A stretch of 50,266 nucleotides of DNA. It comes from Alistipes sp. GTDB taxonomy: Bacteria; Bacillota; Clostridia; Oscillospirales; Ruminococcaceae. The stretch spans positions 582,507-632,772 of the forward strand of contig JAMPAJ010000001.1 in NCBI GenBank assembly GCA_023667265.1, in the 5' to 3' direction. The notes under the pieces were generated by a model, which saw only the letters and a list, made by a program, of their open reading frames with translations, was not told where the DNA came from and did not search any database. This document shows positions 29,944-38,923 of this stretch, in pieces. A program made the translations under genes and the position numbers. Each line of letters begins with the position of its first letter. Position 1 is the first letter of the stretch.

Positions 29944-29977
29944 AGTATTATTTGACAAAATTTGTGAAAAAATGCCT

Positions 29978-30006
29978 TTGACATAAAGGCTAAAATTTGA
30001 TATAAT
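29978..30006 (+). promoter_or_regulatory. Promoter of the DUF2798-like gene
   Basis: TTGACA (29978-29983), a 17-nt spacer and TATAAT (30001-30006), 91 bp before the start codon. Confidence 0.8.
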
Positions 30007-30032
30007 TACTATTGTTCACAGCGTAGAATTTA

Positions 30033-30069
30033 TCAGCGTGAGGCGATTTTTGTCGTTTCACGCTTTTTT
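30033..30069 (+). terminator. Terminator-like hairpin inside the leader of the DUF2798-like gene
   Basis: GCGTGA (30036-30041) with inner GCGA pairs with TCGT and TCACGC (30053-30063), followed by six Ts (30064-30069). It lies between promoter and gene, so it may act as an attenuator. Confidence 0.6.
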
Positions 30070-30097
30070 ACGCAAAATTATCGAAAGGTTGTTTTAT

Positions 30098-30655
30098 ATG
30101 CCAAGAAATCAATTTCAGCGAATGATTTTCGCACTGCTTACTGTTATAGTAACAGTTCATGCCTACGTTTTCTACAGTCTCTATGTAGTAAATGGCAGCA
30201 CATTCCTTGCGCTTAATCCGGATGCAACAGGTGTTCTGGACGCTATCGGCAAAATGGGCGGCGTTTATATGCTGGGACGCTCAATGCCAATCCGGTCGGT
30301 CATTCTCATCGAATTTGTCCTCGCTTATCTTCTGGAATGTGTCCTTGGAAGCCCCTGCTCATTCAAGCTTGCCTGCAAGGTTTTCAATCCCAGAGAGACT
30401 CACCCGGTACTTTTTGAAACCGCTATAATCTGCGCAACAGTCGGAATTATGTGTCCTTCAATGAGCCTTATTGCAGCGTTCCTCTACTATCCTTACTATG
30501 AAGGCTTCAATTTCATCACACTTCTTGCAAACTGGCTTAAACTGGTCTGCTACAATCTTCCCTTTGCATATTTCTCACAGCTCTTCTTCATTCAGCCCCT
30601 CATCAGAACAGTGTTTAAGTTCCTTTTCAGAAAGGACATAGCTTCGAGAAAGTAA
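30098..30655 (+). CDS. Four-helix membrane protein, DUF2798-like
   Basis: The start is ATG 30098 (MPRNQFQRMIFALLTVIVTV) with GAAAGG upstream. The 185-aa protein has about four membrane segments and resembles DUF2798-type proteins (RNQFQRMIFALLTVIVTVHAYV). Function unknown. Expression may be attenuated by the hairpin in its leader. Confidence 0.7.
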   Translation: MPRNQFQRMIFALLTVIVTVHAYVFYSLYVVNGSTFLALNPDATGVLDAIGKMGGVYMLGRSMPIRSVILIEFVLAYLLECVLGSPCSFKLACKVFNPRETHPVLFETAIICATVGIMCPSMSLIAAFLYYPYYEGFNFITLLANWLKLVCYNLPFAYFSQLFFIQPLIRTVFKFLFRKDIASRK

Positions 30656-30676
30656 TACATTCTGACAAATAATATG

Positions 30677-30714
30677 AAAAAACTACCGTACCTTCCTTAG
30701 GTACGGTAGCTTTT
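30677..30714. terminator. Bidirectional terminator
   Basis: CTACCGTACC (30683-30692) pairs with GGTACGGTAG (30700-30709), with A- and T-runs on both sides. It lies between two convergent genes. Confidence 0.85.
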
Positions 30715-30731
30715 GCTTTATCGGATCCAAT

Positions 30732-32105
30732 TCATCCATAAATAAATTTCCATCTGAAATCTCCGTTACAGATATTGCGTTCAGTTTCCTCACAGGCATT
30801 TTTGATTTCCTGCGCCTTTTCATCTGAATAGTTATTTTCCGCATACTGAGCCTGTTCGTATGGATATGAAAACAAAGCAGTATTGACGTTTTTAGCATAC
30901 GATTCAAAATCGTCGGCTATCTGATAAGAATAATCTGAATTATTCCTATAGAGAATAAACAAATCGCGATTGTCATTTGCCTGCGTCATGAAGATATTAT
31001 CTAAATCCTCTGTACTGTATAACGAATAGCTTTCAAAAGTATTTCCAGTTACATCCACTTTGTATATCCTCTTTTTATCTCCGGACAGATCCGAAGAGCC
31101 GGAAAACAACATCTCATTTTCGGAAACATTTGCATCAAATTCATAAAGATGATAAACAGCCGGGAGAACAACATTAAAATCATTTCTATTGCGGCGGAAT
31201 GAAAAGTATTCATACCGATCATTAATTTCCGCCTGAATAAAATAATAGTCATTACAAATTTCAAGATCAAATATTTCAAAATAATCGTTGCCGAAAAAAT
31301 TATTCAGGTCAATTTTTTCCCTGCGGGAGGAATTATTATCAATATTGATCCTGAGCAACTCTGCATCACGTTCCGATTGTAAAACCAAAATAACATCGTC
31401 ATATGAATATGACAGTGCAACAGGAGAAATTAAAATATCGTTGTCATTAGTATGTCTGAATATCTCCTTTGTTTCGTTCGAGTTAAGATCATAATACTTA
31501 ACGACCCAATCCTGCGTATCAGCTTCATAATAGAAATATGCAAAGCCGTCCTCCCCCACTGCCGTTACGTACTGCACAATGTTGTGTACATCGTATTCAT
31601 CCGCAATTTTAACCGAGCCTTCCTCGACATCGTAAATTACGACCTGCCCCTTTGAGGAATTATCAGTCAAACACGTATTCAGCGTTACATAATATCTGTC
31701 AGATATTATCTCGATATTATTTTTATATGAGGCAGTAAATGGAATATCAGATATTTTTTTGTAGGAGTTTTCTTCAGGATCAATCACGCCAAGCTCAACG
31801 AAATTTATTTTATCCTTCGGAAAAGACTCAACAACAATACGATCGTCAAGCCAATTTGCTGATATTATCGCTCCGTTAAAGCTTTCATCAAGCTGTTTCA
31901 GTTCAATTTCATCAACGCAGATCGTTTTCTGCGAAACTTCCTTTAACAGAATGGGATCTTCTTTTGTGACAGTCAAGTTAACAGCTGAGATGTTTTCCAC
32001 ATCGACATTATTGACTGACTGAGAATCTGATTGTTCGTTTTTGCAGGAAGCCAACATCACAAGAGCACAGCAAGCTACAACGGCGTAAGCGAAATTCTTT
32101 TTCAT
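30732..32105 (-). CDS. Lipoprotein with beta-propeller-like repeats, function unknown
   Basis: The start is ATG 32105 (MKKNFAYAV) with AAAGGAG; the frame extends to 32153. The 457-aa protein has a lipoprotein signal (CALVMLASCKN), then an Asp/Asn/Ser-rich linker and many repeated strands with Tyr, Asp and Ser (VTAVGEDGFAYFYYEAD; ISPVALSYSYDDVILVL), suggestive of a beta-propeller. No enzyme motif is seen. AT-rich and hypothetical. Confidence 0.72.
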   Translation of the reverse strand: MKKNFAYAVVACCALVMLASCKNEQSDSQSVNNVDVENISAVNLTVTKEDPILLKEVSQKTICVDEIELKQLDESFNGAIISANWLDDRIVVESFPKDKINFVELGVIDPEENSYKKISDIPFTASYKNNIEIISDRYYVTLNTCLTDNSSKGQVVIYDVEEGSVKIADEYDVHNIVQYVTAVGEDGFAYFYYEADTQDWVVKYYDLNSNETKEIFRHTNDNDILISPVALSYSYDDVILVLQSERDAELLRINIDNNSSRREKIDLNNFFGNDYFEIFDLEICNDYYFIQAEINDRYEYFSFRRNRNDFNVVLPAVYHLYEFDANVSENEMLFSGSSDLSGDKKRIYKVDVTGNTFESYSLYSTEDLDNIFMTQANDNRDLFILYRNNSDYSYQIADDFESYAKNVNTALFSYPYEQAQYAENNYSDEKAQEIKNACEETERNICNGDFRWKFIYG

Positions 32106-32325
32106 ATGAAATTCTCCTTTACATAAGGGAGCATTGAGCCTGTTGCTGATCAATCATAATATTTGCAAATGAATAAAATAAACAAAATTAAAAAACAATC
32201 CGCCTAAACTCTTGCTTAACTTTATTCATATTATATCGTTTTTTTAAAAAAATGTCAATGCTTTTTTCTTTTTTTGTAATAAGTCACAAACGTCAGTAGA
32301 AATCAAAAGATTCGCTTGTTAATTC

Positions 32326-33690
32326 TCATACTATCTTTTTCCATTTCTGTTTGAAAAGAATAACCGAAACCACTGCCGTCAACAGCTCCGCAATAGGAAA
32401 TGTTGTCCAGGAAAGCCAGGTCACATCAGGATTTTTTGATGCTGCCGCTGCGAATAATATTGCAAACGGAAATACAAATACGACCTGCCTGCCAAGTGAA
32501 ATTAGCAGAGACTGTATTCCTCCGCCGATCGCCTGGAAAATACCCTGAAATGCTATGTTTATCCCCGCAAATACAAAGCAGATCGAAATAATTCTCATCG
32601 CAGAGATACAGAGTGACTGCGTTTCGCCGGAAAGTCCGAACAGCCCCGAAAATGGAACAGCTAAAATTTCAATAGCGACAAATCCGGCAAGCATTATTAC
32701 AGCTGTGTAAATATGACCATATCTGATACATTCTTTCATACGGCTCTTATTTTTCATTCCGCAGCTGTACGCCGTGATCGGCATAATAGCGTCACGCATT
32801 CCGAATGCAGCAAACAAAAGAAACTGCTGTATTTTATAGTAGAGTCCATATGCAGTTACCATTGCCTCGCTTATTCCCACAAAAATCAGATTAAGACCGT
32901 ACGTCATAACAGAAATAAGCGCCTGGGAGACGATTGCAGGAATACCGATTGAGTATATTCCTTTGATTATGCTAAGCGATGGTCTGAGATAGCAAAGCTT
33001 GTTCCGGATCTCAGTGTTGACCTTGAAATGAAAGATCAATGCCATACACAATGAAACGATCTGACCTGCAACTGTCGCTAAGGCTGCTCCCTTTACGCCC
33101 ATTGCAGGCATTCCCAGCAATCCGTAAATCATTATCGGGTCCAGGATGATGTTTGTAACTGCTCCGGAGATCTGGGCTATCGTCGAATAAAGAGAATGAC
33201 CCGTGGATTGCAGAAGTTTTTCGTATACTGCAAAAAAAGTCATGCCGAAGGAGAATATGCAGCAGATTTTAAGGTAATCTGTACCCATTTCCGCGATAAC
33301 AGCGTTTTCAGTCTGGGAACGGATATATGCGCCTGCGCCGAAAATGCCGAATATAACAAAGAGTATCGTTATCACAAACCCCAGAAATGCGGCATTTCCG
33401 GCTGTTCTGTTTGCTCTTTCACGGTCGTTCATTCCAAGGCTTTTTGCTGTCATTACATTCGCGCCAACTCCTGTTCCGATTCCAACGGCAACCATAAGGA
33501 TCTGCAGCGGAAATGCCAGAGTCAATGCGTTAAGGGCAGCCTCGCCGTTTTCTTTCATATTCGAGACAAAGGCGCTGTCCACAATGTTATAAACTGCTTG
33601 CAGGACCATGGAAATGATCATTGGTATTCCCATTGAAAGCATCAGCTTTTTTACCGGCATTTCAGCCATTTTGTTCTGTTTGTTTTCCAT
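32326..33690 (-). CDS. MATE-family multidrug/metabolite exporter
   Basis: A 454-aa protein with about 12 membrane segments and the MATE pattern (GIPMIISMVLQAVYNIVDSAFV; LQILMVAVGIGTGVGANVM; internal repeat at IYSIGIPAIVSQALISVM). It exports cationic drugs or metabolites with Na+ or H+. ATG 33690 has AGGAG seven nt upstream. A leader with a terminator hairpin precedes it. Confidence 0.9.
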   Translation of the reverse strand: MENKQNKMAEMPVKKLMLSMGIPMIISMVLQAVYNIVDSAFVSNMKENGEAALNALTLAFPLQILMVAVGIGTGVGANVMTAKSLGMNDRERANRTAGNAAFLGFVITILFVIFGIFGAGAYIRSQTENAVIAEMGTDYLKICCIFSFGMTFFAVYEKLLQSTGHSLYSTIAQISGAVTNIILDPIMIYGLLGMPAMGVKGAALATVAGQIVSLCMALIFHFKVNTEIRNKLCYLRPSLSIIKGIYSIGIPAIVSQALISVMTYGLNLIFVGISEAMVTAYGLYYKIQQFLLFAAFGMRDAIMPITAYSCGMKNKSRMKECIRYGHIYTAVIMLAGFVAIEILAVPFSGLFGLSGETQSLCISAMRIISICFVFAGINIAFQGIFQAIGGGIQSLLISLGRQVVFVFPFAILFAAAASKNPDVTWLSWTTFPIAELLTAVVSVILFKQKWKKIV

Positions 33691-33797
33691 AATTTCACTC
33701 CTGACAAAAAATGCGTGCAGCCGTCAAGCTGCACGCATTAGTTTCGTTATTCGATGCAGCTGTCAGTGATTGGACTTACGCTGAAAGCTACACATCA
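33691..33797 (-). promoter_or_regulatory. Attenuator-like leader of the MATE gene
   Basis: On the minus strand an 11-bp stem (33738-33728 with 33721-33711, loop of 6) plus T-run forms an intrinsic terminator just before the ribosome site. Upstream AGCTGCA (33761-33755) can instead pair with TGCAGCT (33733-33727) of the terminator arm, an antiterminator. Further upstream the GATG...CATC region folds into an alternative hairpin. No known riboswitch class is recognised. Confidence 0.65.
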
Positions 33798-33802
33798 TAT
33801 GT

Positions 33803-33831
33803 ATTATAACATTATTCTCAAATCTTGTCAA
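33803..33831 (-). promoter_or_regulatory. Promoter of the MATE gene
   Basis: On the minus strand TTGACA (33831-33826), a 17-nt spacer and TATAAT (33808-33803): perfect consensus boxes. Confidence 0.85.
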
Positions 33832-33882
33832 GGTCGCTTCTGACGAAATTTTTCATCAGCTGCGGCAAAAAATTTGTCTGAT

Positions 33883-34035
33883 TTACTTTTTGTCATTGCA
33901 ATGACATTTTCCTGAACAATTTTTTGAGCTTGGGCAGCCGATACAGTGCTGTCCGTTTTTCTTCGCCCTGATAAGATAAACAGAAATCGAGATCACAATC
34001 GCAAGAACGATCGCAATGATTATAATATTTTCCAT
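33883..34035 (-). CDS. FeoB-associated Cys-rich membrane protein, 50 aa
   Basis: An ATG at 34035, one nt after the feoB stop, opens a 50-codon frame with AAAGGC upstream. The protein has one membrane segment (NIIIIAIVLAIVISISVYLI) and a Cys-rich tail (CIGCPSSKNCSGKCHC). Small Cys-rich proteins of this kind follow feoB in many Clostridia and Bacteroidia and are named FeoB-associated. They are thought to help iron uptake, perhaps by binding Fe(II) at the inner face. Confidence 0.82.
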   Translation of the reverse strand: MENIIIIAIVLAIVISISVYLIRAKKNGQHCIGCPSSKNCSGKCHCNDKK

Positions 34036-34036
34036 A

Positions 34037-36037
34037 TCAAGCCTTTCCGAGTGCATACTCAGACTTCAACTCGCGGTTTGAACGGTTGATAAGATATGCA
34101 ATGAATCCGACGATGGCAAGTACAATTACAAGTCCCACAACTGCGCCTGCAACGCTCAGTGACGAAGGATTTGTGATAAGTGTGCCTATGGTGTATACCA
34201 GGTAGCCGATCGTGTAGCCTGTTGCCATCTGGAAGCCGATTCCGCCCCAGAGCCACTTTGCCGACTTCATTTCGGAGTTCATAGCTCCGATAGCTGCAAA
34301 GCAGGGAGGTGTAAAGAGGTTGAACATAAGATATGCCAGAGCCGCAACCTTTGTGATAGCCATGATACCGGCTGCTGCTGTGCCTGCGCCTTCCATAAGT
34401 GCAAGCTCTTCTGTATCAATGAGATTCTCAAGTCCAACGAAGCATACTGCAAGAGTTCCTACAACGTTTTCCTTGGCGATAAAGCCCGTAACGGCTGCCG
34501 CTGCAAGCTGCCAGCTCAGCACGCCGACAATTGGGAAGAGAACGTAAGCAAAAGGTGATGCGATAGATGCGAGTATAGAAGCGTCTGCTGTCTCTGCAAC
34601 ATGGAATGACCAGTCGAATGTCTGCATGATCTGAACAGCTGTATTACAGAGAAGGATAATTGTTGCTGCCTTTACTATGTAAGCCCATCCACGGCTGCAC
34701 ATTGATTTGAATGCGCCCCAGAGAGAGGGAACCTTGTACTCGGGAAGTTCGATAATGAAGAAGGACTTTCTTACCTTGTAGCCTGTGATCTTGTTGATAA
34801 GAAGAGCGCCAAGGAAGATGAGAGCGATTCCGGAGAAGTACATTACTGCGCTTACCCAGCCGGCGTCGTCAAAGAATGCGCCTGCAAAGAGAGCGATAAC
34901 AGGAATCTTTGCGCCGCAGGGCATCATAGGTGTGAGCATCGCTGTTGCGCGGCGCTCACGCTCATTCTTGATAGTACGGCTTGCCATGATTCCGGGAACG
35001 CCGCAGCCGATACCGATTACGAAAGGAATAACCGACTTTCCTGAAAGACCGACTTTCTTGAATATCGGGTCAAGGACAACCGCAACTCTTGACATATAGC
35101 CGCAGTCCTCCAGAAGGGCGATCAGGAAGTACATTATCATAACGAGCGGCAGGAAGCCGAGAACTGCAATAACGCCGCCAATGACACCGTCTACAAGAAG
35201 GGCGGAAAGCAGAGGAGAAGCGTTTTCAAGAAGTCCGCCTACCCACTCCTGGAACTGTTCCAGCCAGCCTACGAGCGTATCGGCAATGAACGGGCCGACC
35301 CAAACCTGCGAGATCTGGAATACAAGGAACATTACAACGGCAAAAATCGGAATACCCAGCCATTTATTGGTCAGTACGCTGTCGATCTTATCGCCTGTGT
35401 TCTCGTCCTTTGTAAGAACCTTTCTCGTCTCGACCTGACTGACAAGACCATTAACGAAAGTAAAACGGTCACGATCGGCTTTTTCAACTACCGCCTTATC
35501 TGTAAGGTCGATATCGCCCTGCTTATAAGGAGCGTTCTGCAGTTTGCCAGCCTGCTGAACTGCCGCCTTTACAACCTCAGACAATCCCTCAGACGCGTTG
35601 GCAGAGGTCTTGATAACCGGACAGCCAAGCTTTTCAGCAAGCTTTACCTCATCGATCTTCGTTTCCTTTTTCTTGTTTATATCGTCTTTATTCAGCGCAA
35701 CGACGACCGGGATACCCAGCTCCAGAAGCTGTGTTGTAAAGAAAAGGCTTCTGCTGAGGTTTGTGGAATCCACGATATTGATGATAACGTCGGGATTTTC
35801 CTTCTTCACGTAGGAGCTCGTAATGCTCTCTTCGCTTGTGAACGGGGACATTGAGTATGCGCCGGGAAGATCGACAGCAATAAGCTCAGCTCCTGCCGTA
35901 TACGATTTCTTGATCGGGTGCTCCTTCTTGTCTACGGTAACACCCGCCCAGTTTCCGACCTTTTCGTTTCGTCCCGTCAAGGCGTTGTACATGGTCGTTT
36001 TACCCGAGTTCGGGTTGCCTGTCAAGGCAATTCTCAT
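34037..36037 (-). CDS. feoB: Ferrous iron transporter FeoB
   Basis: A 666-aa protein with an N-terminal G domain (G1 GNPNSGKT at residues 7-14; NKDD) and a GDI-like part, then a polytopic membrane domain with two Gate motifs (GCGVPGIMASRTI; the second half PCFAAIGAM). It imports Fe(II), the main iron form in anoxic gut habitats. It has AGGAGG. It lies between feoA and the Cys-rich gene. Confidence 0.96.
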   Translation of the reverse strand: MRIALTGNPNSGKTTMYNALTGRNEKVGNWAGVTVDKKEHPIKKSYTAGAELIAVDLPGAYSMSPFTSEESITSSYVKKENPDVIINIVDSTNLSRSLFFTTQLLELGIPVVVALNKDDINKKKETKIDEVKLAEKLGCPVIKTSANASEGLSEVVKAAVQQAGKLQNAPYKQGDIDLTDKAVVEKADRDRFTFVNGLVSQVETRKVLTKDENTGDKIDSVLTNKWLGIPIFAVVMFLVFQISQVWVGPFIADTLVGWLEQFQEWVGGLLENASPLLSALLVDGVIGGVIAVLGFLPLVMIMYFLIALLEDCGYMSRVAVVLDPIFKKVGLSGKSVIPFVIGIGCGVPGIMASRTIKNERERRATAMLTPMMPCGAKIPVIALFAGAFFDDAGWVSAVMYFSGIALIFLGALLINKITGYKVRKSFFIIELPEYKVPSLWGAFKSMCSRGWAYIVKAATIILLCNTAVQIMQTFDWSFHVAETADASILASIASPFAYVLFPIVGVLSWQLAAAAVTGFIAKENVVGTLAVCFVGLENLIDTEELALMEGAGTAAAGIMAITKVAALAYLMFNLFTPPCFAAIGAMNSEMKSAKWLWGGIGFQMATGYTIGYLVYTIGTLITNPSSLSVAGAVVGLVIVLAIVGFIAYLINRSNRELKSEYALGKA

Positions 36038-36103
36038 AGTAAATACCTCCTATATTTGTTATATATAGCTAACTGATAAGCTTAAAATAAAGGTTTGATT
36101 TTC

Positions 36104-36316
36104 TCAAACCTCTATAGCATCAGCTAATTGCTTGTCAATGTTGTACCTGGCGTCCTTTATAGAAACAACATATCCGCTGTTTTTCTTGGAAACAAGGGTT
36201 ATTTTTTCTCCACTGTAGCATCCGAGAGAAAAAAGGAATGAAATCAGCTCCTCGTCGTCTGCGTTGATGTTCTTTATGGTATACTCCTGACCATCTGCGG
36301 CGTCTTTAAGTGTCAT
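36104..36316 (-). CDS. feoA: FeoA domain protein
   Basis: The start is ATG 36316 (MTLKDAADGQEYTIKNI) with GGGAGTG upstream; a longer frame runs to 36340. The 70-aa protein has the SH3-like FeoA fold (FLFSLGCYSGEKITLV). It assists FeoB. A MITE-like element ends 20 nt upstream of its start codon. Confidence 0.9.
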   Translation of the reverse strand: MTLKDAADGQEYTIKNINADDEELISFLFSLGCYSGEKITLVSKKNSGYVVSIKDARYNIDKQLADAIEV

Positions 36317-36335
36317 CGTCTCACTCCCAACATTA

Positions 36336-36492
36336 GGCAACCTCTAAAAACCTCTTCTGACAAAAACCAGCTATGCACGGCATTTGCTTCGTCAAGCCCT
36401 CTCGGAGTGCGACAGCACGCCTTCGAGGGCTCTTCTTGCAACTGCCGTACCTATCTGATTTTTGTTTAACCAAACAGGTTTTAGAGCCTGCC
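36336..36492. mobile_element. MITE-like element in the feoAB leader, 157 bp
   Basis: Terminal inverted repeats: the left end reads GGCAACCTCTAAAAACCT, and the right end, on the other strand, reads GGCAGGCTCTAAAACCTG. Each side is flanked by ATTA (36332-36335 and 36493-36496), a 4-bp target duplication. Inside, nested dyads (ACGGCA/TGCCGT; AGCCCTC/GAGGGCT) can fold into one long hairpin. No gene is inside. It lies between the promoter and feoA. Confidence 0.7.
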
Positions 36493-36512
36493 ATTAATCT
36501 TTCAGTATTGTT

Positions 36513-36541
36513 ATTATACACTAATACTCGAAATTTGTCAA
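36513..36541 (-). promoter_or_regulatory. Promoter of feoAB
   Basis: On the minus strand TTGACA (36541-36536), a 17-nt spacer and TATAAT (36518-36513). The MITE-like element starts about 14 bp downstream of the expected start and is thus transcribed. Confidence 0.8.
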
Positions 36542-36696
36542 TACCGGGAAATCATTTTCGGTGATTTGAAGTAAAGTTAGTGGATGTTAACATTGTTTTT
36601 TGTTATATCGCACAAACGAACGCCAACAGAAATTAATCATAACATTGCATTTTTGTCATGAAAAAGCAAATAATCGCGTAATTTTTCATTTTTTCC

Positions 36697-36725
36697 TTGC
36701 AATGCAGACCGAAAAATGGTATAAT
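36697..36725 (+). promoter_or_regulatory. Promoter of the moxR operon
   Basis: TTGCAA (36697-36702), a 17-nt spacer and TATAAT (36720-36725), followed by AGGAGA before the ATG at 36768. Confidence 0.8.
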
Positions 36726-36767
36726 ATATTATGTATGTGATTAAATTACAATTTCAGGAGAATTATC

Positions 36768-37724
36768 ATGAATAATACCTACTATGCAAAACAGATCAAC
36801 GACATTGTTGCCGAGGTCAAAAAGGCTGTTATCGGCAAAGACGCTATTATTATCAAGACTCTTTTAGCTATTCTTTGCAAAGGACATATTCTCATCGAGG
36901 ATATTCCCGGAGTCGGAAAAACTACCCTTGCACTCGCCTTTTCAAAGGCGCTGTCTCTGGAGCATAACCGTATGCAGTTTACTCCGGACGTGCTGCCCTC
37001 GGATATTACAGGTTTTTCCGTTTTCAATAAGCTGAAAAATAATTTCGAGTTCCGTCCCGGAGTTGCATTCTGTAACCTTTTTCTTGCCGACGAGATAAAC
37101 AGAACCTCCAGCAAGACACAGTCCGCTCTTCTTGAGCTTATGGAGGAGAAAAGTATCACAGTTGACGGAAATACATATAAGCTTCCGGAGCCGTATACTG
37201 TAATAGCTACTCAGAACCCTATTGGTTCGGCTGGAACTCATAATCTTCCGGATTCACAGTTAGACCGTTTTATGATAAAGCTCAGCATGGGATATCCGGA
37301 TTTCAACGACGAGGTCTCTATTCTCAAAGCTAAATTCAGCTCGTCTCCTCTCGAAAGTGTAAATGAAGTCGCCAACGAGCGGACTATTACTGAGCTTCAG
37401 GACTATATTTCAAATATATACATCGACGACAGAGTTTATGAATACATTGTTCAGCTTTCTGCCGCAACAAGAAATCACCCTATGATAAAGCTTGGAGTCA
37501 GCCCAAGAGGAACTCTCGCTCTTATGCAGATCTCAAAGGGTATCGCCGCAGCTATGGGACGCGAATATGTTATTCCGGAGGACGTTTCATATATTTGCAG
37601 CGATGTCTTCGAGCACCGCATAATGCTCAATTCCAAAGCCAAGCTTTCGGAAATGACGTCTGCTGCTGTTATCGCCGAAATTATCAAGGCTGTCCCGGCG
37701 CCAGGTATCGCAGAAACAAGGTAA
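36768..37724 (+). CDS. MoxR-family AAA+ ATPase
   Basis: A 318-aa ATPase with Walker A EDIPGVGKTTLA, Walker B FLADEINRTSSKTQSALLE, and the sensor region TQNPIGSAGTHNLPDSQLDRFM. MoxR proteins act like chaperones with DUF58 or von Willebrand domain partners. It is the first of three genes, the classic MoxR-DUF58-transglutaminase set. Confidence 0.93.
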   Translation: MNNTYYAKQINDIVAEVKKAVIGKDAIIIKTLLAILCKGHILIEDIPGVGKTTLALAFSKALSLEHNRMQFTPDVLPSDITGFSVFNKLKNNFEFRPGVAFCNLFLADEINRTSSKTQSALLELMEEKSITVDGNTYKLPEPYTVIATQNPIGSAGTHNLPDSQLDRFMIKLSMGYPDFNDEVSILKAKFSSSPLESVNEVANERTITELQDYISNIYIDDRVYEYIVQLSAATRNHPMIKLGVSPRGTLALMQISKGIAAAMGREYVIPEDVSYICSDVFEHRIMLNSKAKLSEMTSAAVIAEIIKAVPAPGIAETR

Positions 37725-37728
37725 CGCC

Positions 37729-38922
37729 ATGCTGATGATGAAAATTTTCTTTGCGATACTGATACTCGCCAGCATCGTATTTTACGTTATGTATCTGTGG
37801 GATTTCGCTGTCGTACTGCTTATCGTAATGATAGCCATACCGCTACTTATGCTCGTAATGGGACTTGTCGCAAAGCACAGCATACATATAAAAATGATTC
37901 TTGACAGTACCTCGGCAGCAAAAAATCGCAGCTTCACGGTTCAGCTTATCATTGAAAACCGCTGCATATTCCCTGTGGGAAAAGCCGAGACCAATATCGA
38001 GTATTTCAACTGCTTTGACGGCAAGAAAAACAACTTTTATATGCTGCTGCCTATTCAGGAGCGAAATACACAGAGCGTTGCTTTTAAGCTGAATTCAAAA
38101 TTCTGCGGAATGATAAATATCCGCTGCTCTCATATCACGATTTACGACCCACTGAAAATATTCAGATTTAAAGTACCCTGCAATGAAGTAAAAGAGATTC
38201 CTGTTCTGCCGGAGGGACATGAGATCGGCGGACAGGTCTGCTTCACTGACAGGGTAAATAATGAAAGCAGCCTGTTCTCCGAGCACAAGCCAGGCGACGA
38301 TCCGTCGGAGATCTTCGACCTGCGAGGCTATAACCCCGGAGATAAGCTGAACCGTATCCACTGGAAGCTGAGCTCCAAGAAGGACGAGTTTATCGTAAAG
38401 GACTACAGCCTTCCCGTTGACGTTCCGTGTACTGTTTTCCTCGACCTGACCTATGATAATAGCTCTGAATATGCTATGCCGGTCTATGACACCCTGGTGG
38501 AGATGCTGATCTCCATGTCTACATTTCTTCTTGAAAACGAACGGCATCATAGCATTGTTTTCTTCAATGCCAGAAACCAATGCTTTACCGAGAAGACCAT
38601 AAGGGATATGGATACTTTGGCGGAGGCGGTTCAGCTGCTTATTTCCTCTGCCTCCTGCAATATCCCATGCCAGTCTCCTGAACTATGGTTTGCGGACAAT
38701 GGTGCGCTTTCACTTTCCTCCTTTATCTTTATTTCGGCGTCGCCGGAACAAAACGTTATGGATCATATCGACGATTCGGTAGACGCGGACATTAAAAATG
38801 CTCTGATAATTGCACCCTCTGCCGAAAAGGCATCCGAGCTTTCAGCCGGATATGCCAATATCTCTGTGATCCCTGTTGTTATCGGCAAAATTTCATCATC
38901 AGTCAAGGATATTGAGGTATAA
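37729..38922 (+). CDS. DUF58 membrane protein
   Basis: A 397-aa protein with two N-terminal membrane segments and the DUF58 core (EIFDLRGYNPGDKLNRIHWK; DEFIVKDYS), similar to von Willebrand A folds. The start is ATG 37729, four nt after the moxR stop; ATGs at 37735 and 37738 are alternatives. It is the usual partner of MoxR. Confidence 0.88.
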   Translation: MLMMKIFFAILILASIVFYVMYLWDFAVVLLIVMIAIPLLMLVMGLVAKHSIHIKMILDSTSAAKNRSFTVQLIIENRCIFPVGKAETNIEYFNCFDGKKNNFYMLLPIQERNTQSVAFKLNSKFCGMINIRCSHITIYDPLKIFRFKVPCNEVKEIPVLPEGHEIGGQVCFTDRVNNESSLFSEHKPGDDPSEIFDLRGYNPGDKLNRIHWKLSSKKDEFIVKDYSLPVDVPCTVFLDLTYDNSSEYAMPVYDTLVEMLISMSTFLLENERHHSIVFFNARNQCFTEKTIRDMDTLAEAVQLLISSASCNIPCQSPELWFADNGALSLSSFIFISASPEQNVMDHIDDSVDADIKNALIIAPSAEKASELSAGYANISVIPVVIGKISSSVKDIEV

Positions 38923-38923
38923 T

